Of a DNA stretch of 37,307 bases, positions 8,628 to 16,868 are shown piece after piece (positions within the stretch are counted from its first letter, which is position 1; each line of letters begins with the position of its first letter). Location of the stretch: NCBI RefSeq assembly GCF_007828045.1, contig NZ_VITN01000036.1, forward strand, positions 1-37,307, given 5' to 3'. A program made the position numbers and the translations under genes. Source of the DNA: Nitrospirillum amazonense. GTDB taxonomy: Bacteria > Pseudomonadota > Alphaproteobacteria > Azospirillales > Azospirillaceae. The notes under the pieces are model-generated. The model had not been told where the DNA came from and made no database searches. It was given only the letters and a program-made list of their open reading frames with translations.

Positions 8628-9451
8628 GGATACACCGGCCGCTTGTTGGGGAAGTAGGGGGCGCGACCTTTGCCATCAGGCTGGGGATAGCCGTCGAGCA
8701 AGGTGTTCAGCACCTTCCAGTCGACCGTGTACGGGCGGGTCGCATTCCGCTGGTTTATTTTCACTGTCACCAGTGTTTCGCCGTTTTGTTCCCCCGGCAG
8801 GAAGCGCGCCGGCAGCAATAGGGCGACACCGATGAACCAATCGGCCGCCAGGGGATGCACATGCAGGAGCAAGGGGCTGGCGCGCCGGTCCATGCCAGGC
8901 TGGCTGGGCGCCACCCCGAACCCGTCGCCATAGTTATGAGGGAGGCCAAATATGCTGCGGCGAGGCACGAAGTCCGGTGTCCTGAATCTGGGATCGGAAT
9001 TTTTCCTGAACCAATCGTGGTCGTCTTGGAAGTTCTTCTCGCTGGGCTGGTCGTTGACCAGCGGGCCGCTATCACTGTGTTTTTTGGTGTGCCCCCAGGA
9101 GCGGTAGCGCTGCATCGCCTTGCCCATGGTGTCGAGGACTGACAGGGCATTCCCGTCGTCCGGCACCACCACCTCGACGCGGCTGTCCCGACCAACGGCG
9201 GTGTAGGGGGGCAGGGGGTCGTGGGCGTGTTTCGGCAGCTGTTTCTTGACGGCGACGATGTAGTCCTCGACCGTGGTGGGGCGCGTGAATGTCTCGGACC
9301 CACTGCCTTCAAGGGCATGCAGGGCGATGCTGCCCCAGCCCCGCCGGGCCCGGCTGCCCAGTCCCCCGACCAAGCCGAACAAGCACAGCGCGCGTTCGAA
9401 CAGGGCGATGGCGCTGTCATAGTCCGCCTGGGTATAGCCGCTTTTTTTCAA
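8624..9451 (-). CDS. cmr1: Cmr1 C-terminal part (frameshifted from its N-terminal part)
   Basis: This 275-aa frame holds the C-terminal two thirds of Cmr1. It includes DYDSAIALFERALCLFGLVG and the glycine/arginine loop GLGSRARRGWGSIAL, a hallmark of Cmr1. It has only a TTG (9451) as possible start, inside the preceding frame. The N-terminal piece ends 35 bp into this frame. Dropping one A from the A7 tract at 9442-9448 fuses the pieces into a normal-length protein with LEKSGYTQADYDSA. Expression would need slippage at the A7 tract or separate initiation at the TTG. The alternative is a sequencing error. It is followed by cmr2 with a 4-bp overlap. Confidence 0.85.
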   Translation of the reverse strand: MKKSGYTQADYDSAIALFERALCLFGLVGGLGSRARRGWGSIALHALEGSGSETFTRPTTVEDYIVAVKKQLPKHAHDPLPPYTAVGRDSRVEVVVPDDGNALSVLDTMGKAMQRYRSWGHTKKHSDSGPLVNDQPSEKNFQDDHDWFRKNSDPRFRTPDFVPRRSIFGLPHNYGDGFGVAPSQPGMDRRASPLLLHVHPLAADWFIGVALLLPARFLPGEQNGETLVTVKINQRNATRPYTVDWKVLNTLLDGYPQPDGKGRAPYFPNKRPVYP

Positions 9452-9944
9452 GGTCCCCGGGAACCGTCAGGCGGAACCGCGCCTGAAAACCCTGTCCCGC
9501 CGCAATACAGGGGCGGCTCAATTTTCCTTCCGTGGCGCCAAAAGCGCCGATCAAGCCATACCCCAGATAGCGCGCGCTAGGACCGACGGTGGTTTTGCCT
9601 TTGTGGCCGGCTAGAAGCACCTCGCCCCCCCGCACCCCTTTCAGCTCGGTTTTGCGCGGGTCCACCACAATGGATAGCGCGGCCTGACGGCTGTCCCGGC
9701 GGCTGCCGGCGTGACCAAACAGCAGTGTTTCCAACCGTCGCACGCGCCCCAGCCGGGCCAGGCGCGCCCCATCGTTCACCGGCGCCGTGCCGTCGACCTC
9801 GGCCCATGCCAACGCCCGCCACCAAAAACGCAAGGCGCCGCGCAGGCTGGTGGCGCGGATCTCCGCCTTGTCCTGGCGCGCCCCGGACAGGAACAGCGAG
9901 GTGACGATGGCGAAGGTCGCAGTTAGAACGCGGGTGTCAGGCAT
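9417..9944 (-). CDS. cmr1: Cmr1 N-terminal part
   Basis: Cmr1 is the RAMP subunit at the tail of the Cmr complex near the 3' end of the crRNA and contributes to target capture. This 175-aa frame starts MPDTRVLTATFAIVTSLFLS and contains the Cmr1 signature EIRATSLRGALRFWWRALAW (about residues 28-47) and the loop YLGYGLIGAFG. It leaves the family sequence at GDLEKKR and stops eight codons or so later. It is the first gene of the cmr operon, 176 bp from array 2. No clear promoter could be named in that gap. Confidence 0.88.
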   Translation of the reverse strand: MPDTRVLTATFAIVTSLFLSGARQDKAEIRATSLRGALRFWWRALAWAEVDGTAPVNDGARLARLGRVRRLETLLFGHAGSRRDSRQAALSIVVDPRKTELKGVRGGEVLLAGHKGKTTVGPSARYLGYGLIGAFGATEGKLSRPCIAAGQGFQARFRLTVPGDLEKKRLYPGGL

Positions 9945-10120
9945 GCCGATCTTCTAAAGGTAAGGTCGCGTCGGGCGTGGCCAAGGCAACCTTAAGGGCG
10001 CGGATCGGCATTTTCCACCCGCAAATTACCCGTCTCGATCTCGGTTGTGGGCGGGCCGCTTATGCACGCGCTGGGCCTGGTGCCACGAAGAGCCCGCTCC
10101 GTTCGCCAAAACTTCCGGCG

Positions 10121-10682
10121 CTGGTCGCCTTTCCCCGGCCATTACAGCCGGGGAAAGGTGATCCTGCCGCCCACGGACATCAGCACCATCTATGAGCTGT
10201 TTCAATGAGGCCCCGGCCATTACAGCCGGGGAAAACCCGCACGTCGATAGCCCCACCACACGCGCTTATTTCGTTTCAATGAGGCCCCGGCCATTACAGC
10301 CGGGGAAATGGATGCGCCGGCTGGTATCCAGATGGACGCCATGCAGTTTCAATGAGGCCCCGGCCATTACAGCCGGGGAAAGACGCCGGCTACCAGGTGA
10401 TCGGCCAGCTCGAGCACACGTTTCAATGAGGCCCCGGCCATTACAGCTGGGGAAAGATGGAGATCTGCACGATCTGGTGCATGGGGATCTTCGTTTCAAT
10501 GAGGCCTTGGCCATTACAGCCGGGAAAACCGCTTGGGATCGGCGCGGCAGATGATGACTGGGTGACGTTTCAATGAGGCCCCGGCCATTACAGCCGGGGA
10601 AAGCGGTTCATGGCTGGAAAGCCCGCGCTACAGGCGATATTTGCTGGTTTCAATGAGGCCCCGGCCATTACAGCCGGGGAAA
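10121..10682 (-). CRISPR. CRISPR array 2 (8 repeats, 7 spacers)
   Basis: 36-nt repeats start at 10199, 10273, 10346, 10420, 10493, 10567 and 10647. A degenerate copy at 10121-10156 has lost its left third. Spacers run from 37 to 44 nt. The repeat at 10420 has one substitution in the stem. The repeat at 10493 has CCTTGG for CCCCGG and lacks one G, which would break the hairpin. As in array 1, the minus strand ends each repeat in ATTGAAAC, so transcription runs towards the cmr operon. The leader is on the right. Confidence 0.96.
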
Positions 10683-10880
10683 GGCCCCCCGAGGAGGCCC
10701 TTGATTCATAACAGGAATTTCGGCTGATTTCGAGCGGGTCTGACTCAACCCCGTTTTCACCCACCGCCCAAGGGTGACTTCAGATGCACGATGGTCAAGA
10801 ACCGAAGGCGGATCAAGGCTTTGCCGGGATTCGAGCGGGTCCCGGGTTTTCGCGGGTGTCGGACCGCTCGCGCCCCCACT
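10683..10880 (-). promoter_or_regulatory. CRISPR leader of array 2
   Basis: This stretch is a diverged copy of the array 1 leader. Long blocks are almost identical, for example 10691-10715 and about 10779-10867. The 12-mer TTCGAGCGGGTC occurs at 10729 and 10830, again 101 bp apart. The middle part, about 10741-10775, differs most. The promoter for the minus-strand precursor crRNA is expected here. Confidence 0.75.
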
Positions 10881-11021
10881 CGGCAGTTCACCGCTTCCCC
10901 GTGAGGATCGTACCACGTTGTAGATAACTGCCCCAGAGCTACCTTGATGAAGCCCATTTTGGTATGGGGGCGGCAAATTTATATCCTCGTAATAGGCGTT
11001 CCCAATTCTCACAATACAATT

Positions 11022-11753
11022 TTATAATGTACCTATGTTCCCTCCAAGGGCCAGGAAATCGTCCTTAAATTCTTCCTGATATAGTAGTTCACTCAATCTC
11101 TGTGCGAATTCGGCATAGGTTGCGGTGATAACGGCCTGAAGATTTACATCATAGCGCCTTTCCAGATCTTCAACGGTAACCAGCAGGTCGCCGGGAACCG
11201 CGCTGGCGCCATGGATCGAGCATACGGCCGCCATTACCGTATCGACCTCCGTGCCGAAGGCTTGCGCTGCATAGCTTCTGCCGACTAGGCGCAGGCAGCG
11301 TAGGTCCCGGATCGTTTGCCTGGTCTTTCCGGCATCCGTTCGCGCCAAGCCCCGCTTGATCTCTATGAAGTCGATGGCTCTGCGATTTGTGTCGAGTAGG
11401 ACCAGATCGGGTGTGATTTTGCGACCGACATCCGGCTCGTAATGGAAATGGGAGGAGCGAAGTGCTTCCTGGCTGGCGCCGCTGCCGATGATCTGGTCAA
11501 CCACCGGGGGAATGTGCACCCCCGGGTTACGGACAACCGTCAGATGGGGATTCTCGTTCAGCGCCGCGCCGATGGCCGCTTCCAGAATCCGCCCGTCGGC
11601 CCGAACCGCGGAAGTCAAAATCCCGTATCGCTGGCGATATTGGCTTGGGACAATTGGATCAGGCTGCACTTCCAATTGCTGCAGTCGCGCCATGGTCTGA
11701 TTGATAAGCTTGGATACCGTCGATGGGATCAACGGCGATAATTCCGTGTGCAT
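11022..11753 (-). CDS. Putative PD-(D/E)XK nuclease, partner of the FtsH-like protease
   Basis: I do not recognise a named family for this 243-aa protein, but its centre has a clear PD-(D/E)XK pattern. LEAAIG (Glu58) is followed by KITPDLVLLD (Asp116) and IDFIEIKRG (Glu131-x-Lys133). The N-terminal 50 residues are likely helical; the C-terminal third is of unknown role. It is 51 bp downstream of the protease gene on the same strand, so both are probably one operon. The gene ends about 140 bp from the leader of array 2. DNA or RNA cleavage is inferred from the motif only. A toxin-like or restriction-like job is possible. Confidence 0.6.
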   Translation of the reverse strand: MHTELSPLIPSTVSKLINQTMARLQQLEVQPDPIVPSQYRQRYGILTSAVRADGRILEAAIGAALNENPHLTVVRNPGVHIPPVVDQIIGSGASQEALRSSHFHYEPDVGRKITPDLVLLDTNRRAIDFIEIKRGLARTDAGKTRQTIRDLRCLRLVGRSYAAQAFGTEVDTVMAAVCSIHGASAVPGDLLVTVEDLERRYDVNLQAVITATYAEFAQRLSELLYQEEFKDDFLALGGNIGTL

Positions 11754-11804
11754 GAGTCACCTCAGGGTGGCAACGGCTGCGTTTCAGGATCGAGGAGGGC
11801 GGTT

Positions 11805-13889
11805 TTAATGCCTTGCCTGTCGGTCGGCTTCGAGTGAAGGCATGTTCGCGGCGGCTACGACCTCTGCCGCCGAAATCGTCTCCCTCGTCAATAGAAGTTG
11901 GGCGACGGCGGAAACCGCGTGCTGCCGGTTACGGAGGAGTGTGCGCACCTCTGCGTACTGAGTCTCCAGCAGCATCTCGACCTTCGAGGCGAGTTTGGGG
12001 AAGGCAGTCAGAAATTGCGGCAGCGTGCGCGCCGTCACCTGACCCAGCCAAGTCAACTGTCCGCCGAGCCCGTCACTGCCGTGCATTTGCGCGGCCAGCA
12101 GAGTGGCGGCTGCCAGGTCACAGTCAGCGTTACCGCCGGCGCCGGCGGATGGCTCCCCAAGAAGGAGCTCCTCCGCGGCACGGCCAGCCAAATGTACCTG
12201 CATCAGAGCCAAAATATCGTTGGCACGCCAGGTCCAGTTAGCCAGGCGGTAGCTCACTTGCCCCAGCGTTGTGGGAGTATTCCGGATTGTCGCGGAAACC
12301 AGGGTTCCTGGTCGCAAAATCGTTGCGGCGACTGCGTGGCCGGCCTCGTGGATGGCTGTCCGTTGACGAAGCTCCAACGGCTGAGGGTTGGCTGGTCGAA
12401 TCCCAACCTCCAAATCCTCCCGCTTCATCGGCCTGCCCGCCTGGCGCGCTCTGCGCTTGGCCCCGCGGACGATTTGCGCGCAGTCGGCGCCGTTGGCTCC
12501 CTCGATCAGCGCCGCGAATTGGGCCAGGTCCACGCCCCGCAAATTATCTTGGCCCAGGTGAAAGCGGAGGATACCAGCCAACGCCGCCCTATCGGGCAAG
12601 GGAATATGGATCACGCGCTCGAAACGGCCGGCGCGGATGAGTGCAGGATCGAGCAATTCAGCAAAATTGCAGGCGCCAACCACAACGACGCCAGCTCGCC
12701 CTTGGGTGCCGTCCAGGTGTTCGAGAAAGGCGTTCATGATTTGGTGGTGGTAGGTGCGGTTGCTGGATTCCTCCAGGTGCCTGCTTGAGAAGCTGTCCAA
12801 CTCGTCCACGGCCAAAATGCACGGTGCTGCCTGCCTGGCTTCCATGAAGGTGGCGGCCATCGCCCTCAGCATGTTCCCCTGATGCCCAGCGGCCTGCCAG
12901 GCGGCATGCGAAGCGGTGATCAAGGGGACCTCGCATGTTGCCGCGAGGGCACGGAGGAATTGGGTTTTCCCGACGCCTGGAGGCCCGGCGATGACACAAC
13001 CCGTGTCTACGTCGGCCCAAGGCAGCTTTCCGGCCCGGAAGGCGGCCAAGTCATGGCGGAGGACTTCTCCCCACGTCACCGCCTCATTCATCCCATGCAG
13101 GTCCGCCAACCGCGGTCCAGGGCGCGAAATCCGGCCTCGCGCCTTGGCCATGCGTTCCAGGCGCCCTAACCATTCCTCCGGTGACAGCGCGGGGCGGGCC
13201 GCCAGCTTTAGATCCAAAGCCGTCAGAACCTTGCACACGTCGTCGGGCAGGAACCGGACCGAGGGTTCGCGCGCATAAAGCAAAATGGAATTCGCCAACG
13301 TCATGCCCGTCAGCGGCGGTAAGGTGAGCCGGTAATCGGCCGCCGCGAAGAAGCGCGGCGGCAAGTCGGTCTCGCTCGCCGCGCTGATGACTACACTGCG
13401 TCCTTGGGAGATGTGGTCAGCCGCGGACTCTTCGATAGCATCGAGACTGAGGCCGGGCGCTGTCCCATCCCGCATAGTGACAATCCATGCGTCGATGGTG
13501 CGGTCCTTCGCTTTGTCGAGGTCAGCCCAGTCCGGGGCCTCGTTGAGGTAGCCACCGATGTTCGGGGCCAGGTCACCCTCATCGTCCGCAAACGCCATAT
13601 CGATAAGGGGCGCATCGTCCGATGGGCTGGGAATTATGGACGGGTCGCCCCAGGCGACAGCCGCCATCGCGGCGTTGATCACGTGCTGCACCGCGGCCAG
13701 CCAACTGGGGTCCTGCACCAGAATGGTCAGCGTGACGCCGCCCCTTCGAATGGCAGCCGCAAGGCCGCGCGACGTTTCGAATGCCTCCTGCAGCAGAACG
13801 CGGGCGGCCACCTCGTCAAAGCTGAGGTGTGGTTCAGGCACCTTGGGCGTGAACTTTTCATGCAGGCGTTTCATTCCTTTAGCAGGCAT
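11805..13889 (-). CDS. FtsH-like AAA+ zinc protease, soluble (peptidase M41)
   Basis: This protein combines an AAA+ unfoldase with an M41 metalloprotease. From the start at 13889 it has 694 residues. I chose this start because AAAGGAGAAGTC precedes the ATG. Walker A GPPGVGKT is at about 302-309, Walker B ILAVDELD ends at 365, sensor 1 VVVVGACN is near 405, and the arginine-finger segment RAGRFERV is near 419. The zinc motif HEAGH is at 514-518, with a likely third ligand Asp near 591. Unlike true FtsH it has no N-terminal membrane helices. Residues 1-250 are unlike FtsH and may be a degenerate second AAA domain or a sensor. It is followed by the nuclease gene and faces an XRE regulator, so its substrate may be a regulator or phage protein. 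Confidence 0.82.
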   Translation of the reverse strand: MPAKGMKRLHEKFTPKVPEPHLSFDEVAARVLLQEAFETSRGLAAAIRRGGVTLTILVQDPSWLAAVQHVINAAMAAVAWGDPSIIPSPSDDAPLIDMAFADDEGDLAPNIGGYLNEAPDWADLDKAKDRTIDAWIVTMRDGTAPGLSLDAIEESAADHISQGRSVVISAASETDLPPRFFAAADYRLTLPPLTGMTLANSILLYAREPSVRFLPDDVCKVLTALDLKLAARPALSPEEWLGRLERMAKARGRISRPGPRLADLHGMNEAVTWGEVLRHDLAAFRAGKLPWADVDTGCVIAGPPGVGKTQFLRALAATCEVPLITASHAAWQAAGHQGNMLRAMAATFMEARQAAPCILAVDELDSFSSRHLEESSNRTYHHQIMNAFLEHLDGTQGRAGVVVVGACNFAELLDPALIRAGRFERVIHIPLPDRAALAGILRFHLGQDNLRGVDLAQFAALIEGANGADCAQIVRGAKRRARQAGRPMKREDLEVGIRPANPQPLELRQRTAIHEAGHAVAATILRPGTLVSATIRNTPTTLGQVSYRLANWTWRANDILALMQVHLAGRAAEELLLGEPSAGAGGNADCDLAAATLLAAQMHGSDGLGGQLTWLGQVTARTLPQFLTAFPKLASKVEMLLETQYAEVRTLLRNRQHAVSAVAQLLLTRETISAAEVVAAANMPSLEADRQARH

Positions 13890-14178
13890 GACTTCTCCTT
13901 TGCGGCGCTGCGGGCGCGCGCCGGCGACTGAAAGTGGGGGAAGGGGGGATAATGACTCTGGCTGACCAAGCGGCCACAATGGGCAGCTACATGGAGGCGT
14001 AGGGCGTGTGATCAGCAGGTATTATGAAAAGACGGGCCTTTCCAAGAGAGCGTCCGTCACGAGCGCACTGAATGCGTCTTCGTCTTCAGCATGAGTGCCA
14101 CGGATGGCGGAGATTCTGGATGGTCGGGGGGAAAGGCATGAGGATGTCGACTAAACCATTGCAGGCCTCTCATTCAAT

Positions 14179-14207
14179 AAGACATGTCTTTTAATAAGAC
14201 AGGTCTA
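14179..14207. promoter_or_regulatory. Tandem palindromic operator between protease and XRE genes
   Basis: AAGACATGTCTT (14179-14190) is a perfect 12-bp palindrome. AGACAGGTCT (14198-14207) is an imperfect copy, set 18 bp from the first. The sites lie about 80 bp upstream of the XRE start and about 290 bp upstream of the protease. Their likely ligand is the small XRE protein encoded next to them. Confidence 0.5.
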
Positions 14208-14284
14208 ATGCGTGGTCAAGCCCCCTTCTTGCTTGCCGCTGGAATTTCGGTAAGGTGCGCGTCGCGAGGTACGGGGGAATTTGG

Positions 14285-14596
14285 ATGGCGCGACCGAAAA
14301 AGGATGGGATTGCCGAGGCTTCTCAGTTGCTCAAAGAGGCTTTGGCCGATGATCGGCTCCCCGAGGAGGCTCGGGCGCGAATTTCCCTGGCCCATGAAAT
14401 ATTGGCCGCCAAGGTCGCCGGTGCCATGTCCAGAGATGAGTTCATAGCCCTCAGGAAAAGCCTGGGGCGAACCCAGGAAGACCTCGCCCATGATTTGGGT
14501 AAGCGCGTGCGCCAGATCGCGCGTTACGAGAGCGGGGAGGTGCCAATACCGGCACCGGTCGCGCAAGTTCTGAGAGAACTCGCCGAAAAACGATAG
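14285..14596 (+). CDS. XRE-type helix-turn-helix regulator
   Basis: The protein has 103 aa from the ATG at 14285, which follows a purine-rich GGGGGAATTTGG. Residues 58-100 form an XRE/Cro helix-turn-helix: DEFIALRKSLGRTQEDLAHD, then GKRVRQIARYESGE. The N-terminal half is a short helical region with no known domain. It is divergent from the FtsH-like protease gene. The promoter between them holds two tandem palindromes, so it probably represses itself and possibly the protease-nuclease operon. A start at GTG 14255 would add ten residues without family support. Confidence 0.75.
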   Translation: MARPKKDGIAEASQLLKEALADDRLPEEARARISLAHEILAAKVAGAMSRDEFIALRKSLGRTQEDLAHDLGKRVRQIARYESGEVPIPAPVAQVLRELAEKR

Positions 14597-14746
14597 CGGC
14601 GCGTTGCCAGCCTAACCCGACGAAGGGCGGTCGCCTGAAGATTTTGTAAGCGGCGGCCGTAAGCTGATTCCGGTGAGGCGGCGTCTCCGTACTGCTCACC
14701 ATGGGTCTTGGTTCCCCGGCAAGGGAATTTAGTATTTGGGTGAGCG

Positions 14747-15001
14747 TTACTTCGGCGAAGCTGTCGTACGAACGATCAGATCCGCCAACACCGCGCGGGG
14801 GTCGGCGCCCAGCGCCTGAGCGACGTCCAAAAATTCAACGACATCAAGTCGGCGTTCGCCGCCCTCGTATTTAGCTACGAACGACTGAGGGCGTCCAAGC
14901 CGCGTGGCCACATCGGTTTGGGTCAAGCCTCGCGATTTCCGCAGTTCTATCAAGAGGTTCTGCAGGTGCTGCTGCCGAGGGGATCTTAGGGTTTTGAACA
15001 T
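14747..15001 (-). CDS. Small XRE-type helix-turn-helix regulator
   Basis: This 84-aa protein is nearly all helix-turn-helix. LLIELRKSRGLTQTDVATRL is followed by GRPQSFVAKYEGGERRLDVV at about residues 16-56, the classical Cro/C1 layout. The tail LDVAQALGADPRAVLADLI is the usual last helix. It lies divergent from the Tat-exported thioredoxin-fold gene, and a dense cluster of inverted repeats fills the promoter between them. An autoregulatory role is likely. Small XRE proteins of this kind often belong to toxin-antitoxin or restriction-modification units, but no such partner is visible next to it. Confidence 0.78.
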   Translation of the reverse strand: MFKTLRSPRQQHLQNLLIELRKSRGLTQTDVATRLGRPQSFVAKYEGGERRLDVVEFLDVAQALGADPRAVLADLIVRTTASPK

Positions 15002-15007
15002 GGAAGC

Positions 15008-15076
15008 CGGCAGGTTATGACGCCGGTCCTCGGATAATCCTGATTGCGGATTATCCCATAATCGGATAACCTGCCG
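15008..15076. promoter_or_regulatory. Nested inverted repeats in the XRE/thioredoxin promoter
   Basis: An outer 11-bp inverted repeat (CGGCAGGTTAT at 15008-15018, ATAACCTGCCG at 15066-15076) encloses an inner perfect 9-bp pair (GGATAATCC at 15032-15040, GGATTATCC at 15048-15056). The outer arms contain related half-sites, so a dimeric regulator could occupy several sites. It starts 7 bp upstream of the XRE gene, whose product is the likely ligand. Confidence 0.55.
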
Positions 15077-15169
15077 TTAAAGATGTAGCGCGGACCCTTG
15101 ACCCGCGAACCACTCTCATCCAGCTCTTTTCTTAGATGGAGGGCGGCAATTTGGCCGTGTCCAGATGTC

Positions 15170-16099
15170 ATGCATGATCTTGACCAGATTCGTTCGATTA
15201 TCGATAGGCGCCGGTTCATGACGGCGTCTGCGGCCGCCGCCGGATTGACGGTGGTTGCCGCAGCGGCGCCAGTTATGGCGAATGGGACGATAAACCCCGA
15301 GAAGCCCAAGAACAGCGCAGAGTTGCTGGCGCTGTTGGATGATACGGCTTGGGTGCCAGTCGGTCCTCAAAACGCGAGGCACGTTTATGTACTGGGCGCA
15401 CCCTGGTGCCCCCACTGTAAGAATCTTTATTTCGAGGCAAAGAAGGTCGAGCAGCTTATTCAGTTTAGGTGGGTGCCGGGATTTACCAACAGCATGTGGG
15501 CGCAACAGGTCAATCAACTGACAGCGGGAACGCGTGACGCCCGTATATTGGAACAGGTTTATAGCAAGCAGCGGTTGGCTGATGAGATTCCGCAAGGAGC
15601 GGACTGGGCCCTCAAGTGGAATGAAGACATCATCAACATCGTCGAGCTGGGAAAACCTGAGGCAGGTGTGACGCCTGTTATCTACATTCCGCTTGGTGCC
15701 GAGTTCCGCCGGATCGCGGGTGAGCAGAGTGCGGCTGATTTCATGAATCTCGCCCCAAACATTGCTCCGAGGCCGGCGTCGATGGTCATCACTCCTCGAG
15801 CGAGCATGGTCGCCGGATTGGTATCAAAGAGTTGGGTAGTTGATCGGAGCCTGAGCCTGACCCCTGTGTCCGATACGACGCCCGTTCCCATGAGGGTCGC
15901 TCCCCTTGCCGATGCACCGATATTTTTCAATCTGCCGGCTGACAAGGCGCTGAATGTCAAGGCGGCGTTAATCACCCTAAACGGCGAGAGATGGGTCTAT
16001 CTGCCCTTATTGGGGGACGGTTTCAGTGAGCGTGGCGGCTGGTGCCCCGCTGATCAGTTATGCGTGAACGATGGTAACAAAACCCGCGTCACGTTCTGA
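15170..16099 (+). CDS. Tat-exported thioredoxin-fold protein (CPHC, DsbC/DsbG-like)
   Basis: From the ATG at 15170 the protein has 309 aa and starts with a Tat signal: DRRRFMTASAAAAGL at residues 12-26, then a likely cleavage after VMA. The ORF can be extended upstream to 15098, but that would bury the signal. The mature part has VLGAPWCPHC, with the redox pair at residues 80-83, and the cis-proline loop GVTPVIYI (Pro169). These fit a thiol:disulphide oxidoreductase or isomerase of the DsbC/DsbG class in the periplasm. The last 120 residues are not typical of that class and are unknown. It faces an XRE regulator across a repeat-rich promoter. Confidence 0.7.
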   Translation: MHDLDQIRSIIDRRRFMTASAAAAGLTVVAAAAPVMANGTINPEKPKNSAELLALLDDTAWVPVGPQNARHVYVLGAPWCPHCKNLYFEAKKVEQLIQFRWVPGFTNSMWAQQVNQLTAGTRDARILEQVYSKQRLADEIPQGADWALKWNEDIINIVELGKPEAGVTPVIYIPLGAEFRRIAGEQSAADFMNLAPNIAPRPASMVITPRASMVAGLVSKSWVVDRSLSLTPVSDTTPVPMRVAPLADAPIFFNLPADKALNVKAALITLNGERWVYLPLLGDGFSERGGWCPADQLCVNDGNKTRVTF

Positions 16100-16139
16100 G
16101 CGCCTTTGCGGGTGGTAAGCGATATATTAAGGAACTGAG

Positions 16140-16544
16140 ATGAAAAGAATTTCAGGACGCCTCTCCATGCTTGGTGAGCACTTTTCCACAACCTATCAAT
16201 GCAACTATACCCTCATAAAAATAGGAGAAAACATCCTTCAGAAGCCCATAGTTCCGTTGAGTATTAACAATTTTCTCGATGTCCATGATGGTGGAGACAC
16301 TAATATTTATTACATAAAGCTATTTTTCACCAACCCGATTTTTGTTGGTATTGAAACGCCATATGGAGATAAATATTGCACAAAAAGAAACATCCTCATG
16401 TCATTATTTTTGCTGCTCGGAAGCATTTTCCTGGTCCCATTCTTGGGATTTGGGCTTCTGTTTTTACCATCTGCCTTCAGTTCTCTGGCTATAGATTGCG
16501 CGGCGGCAGAGCTGCGGGGAAAGGGCTTCCAGCCCATTAAGTGA
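16140..16544 (+). CDS. Unknown AT-rich small membrane protein
   Basis: The 134-aa product is not recognised. AAGGA stands 9 bp before the ATG at 16140, so the gene is credible. A long hydrophobic stretch, NILMSLFLLLGSIFLVPFLG and beyond, at about residues 82-112 would give one or two membrane segments. The N-terminal part is soluble. The gene is clearly richer in A and T than its neighbours, which suggests recent transfer. It lies 41 bp downstream of the thioredoxin-fold gene and may be co-transcribed with it. Confidence 0.5.
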   Translation: MKRISGRLSMLGEHFSTTYQCNYTLIKIGENILQKPIVPLSINNFLDVHDGGDTNIYYIKLFFTNPIFVGIETPYGDKYCTKRNILMSLFLLLGSIFLVPFLGFGLLFLPSAFSSLAIDCAAAELRGKGFQPIK

Positions 16545-16721
16545 AGGCTCGTCAGCTGGGGTGCGTATTCGCGGGGAAGGGCCGCCCTCACTCATCGCCG
16601 ACGCCGCTCGCGATGCTGAGACCGCAGATGCATAGGTTGAACGAAGGGTGGAGCTCCGTTGCGGGGCCAGTACGCCAACCGTTCCCTAAAATATGGGCGG
16701 GGGTGGGAATGGCGGCGCAAC

Positions 16722-16868
16722 CTTGGGTTTTTCGACCTTGATGACCGGTACCGGTGTCTGTCGGAGTCTGGGGACTCGCTCCTGAAGTTGTCGGCGCTGA
16801 TTGATTTCGAGGTTTTCCGGCCTCGGTTGGAGACGGCGTTGCGGCCAGATGGCCATCATGTTCGGTGA
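16722..16868 (+). pseudogene. IS5-family transposase, N-terminal remnant
   Basis: About 48 codons read FFDLDDRYRCLSESGD, then LLKLSALIDFEVFRPRLETA. This is the N-terminal segment of IS5-family transposases that start with a FFDLD(D/E)RY motif. The frame ends after ALRPDGHHVR where the intact protein would continue with a glycine-rich GRPP segment. The DDE domain is missing. It is a dead insertion-sequence fragment. Confidence 0.65.

Noticed and set aside
9439-9452. Classical -1 slippery heptamer A-AAA-AAG in the cmr1 frame
   Set aside because: The heptamer is in the right phase, but a -1 shift leads into a frame that does not encode Cmr1. A +1 shift or loss of one A is needed, so programmed -1 frameshifting does not explain the split.
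10192-10554. Open frames with repeated segments inside array 2
   Set aside because: The repeated peptide pattern only reflects the CRISPR repeats read in frame.
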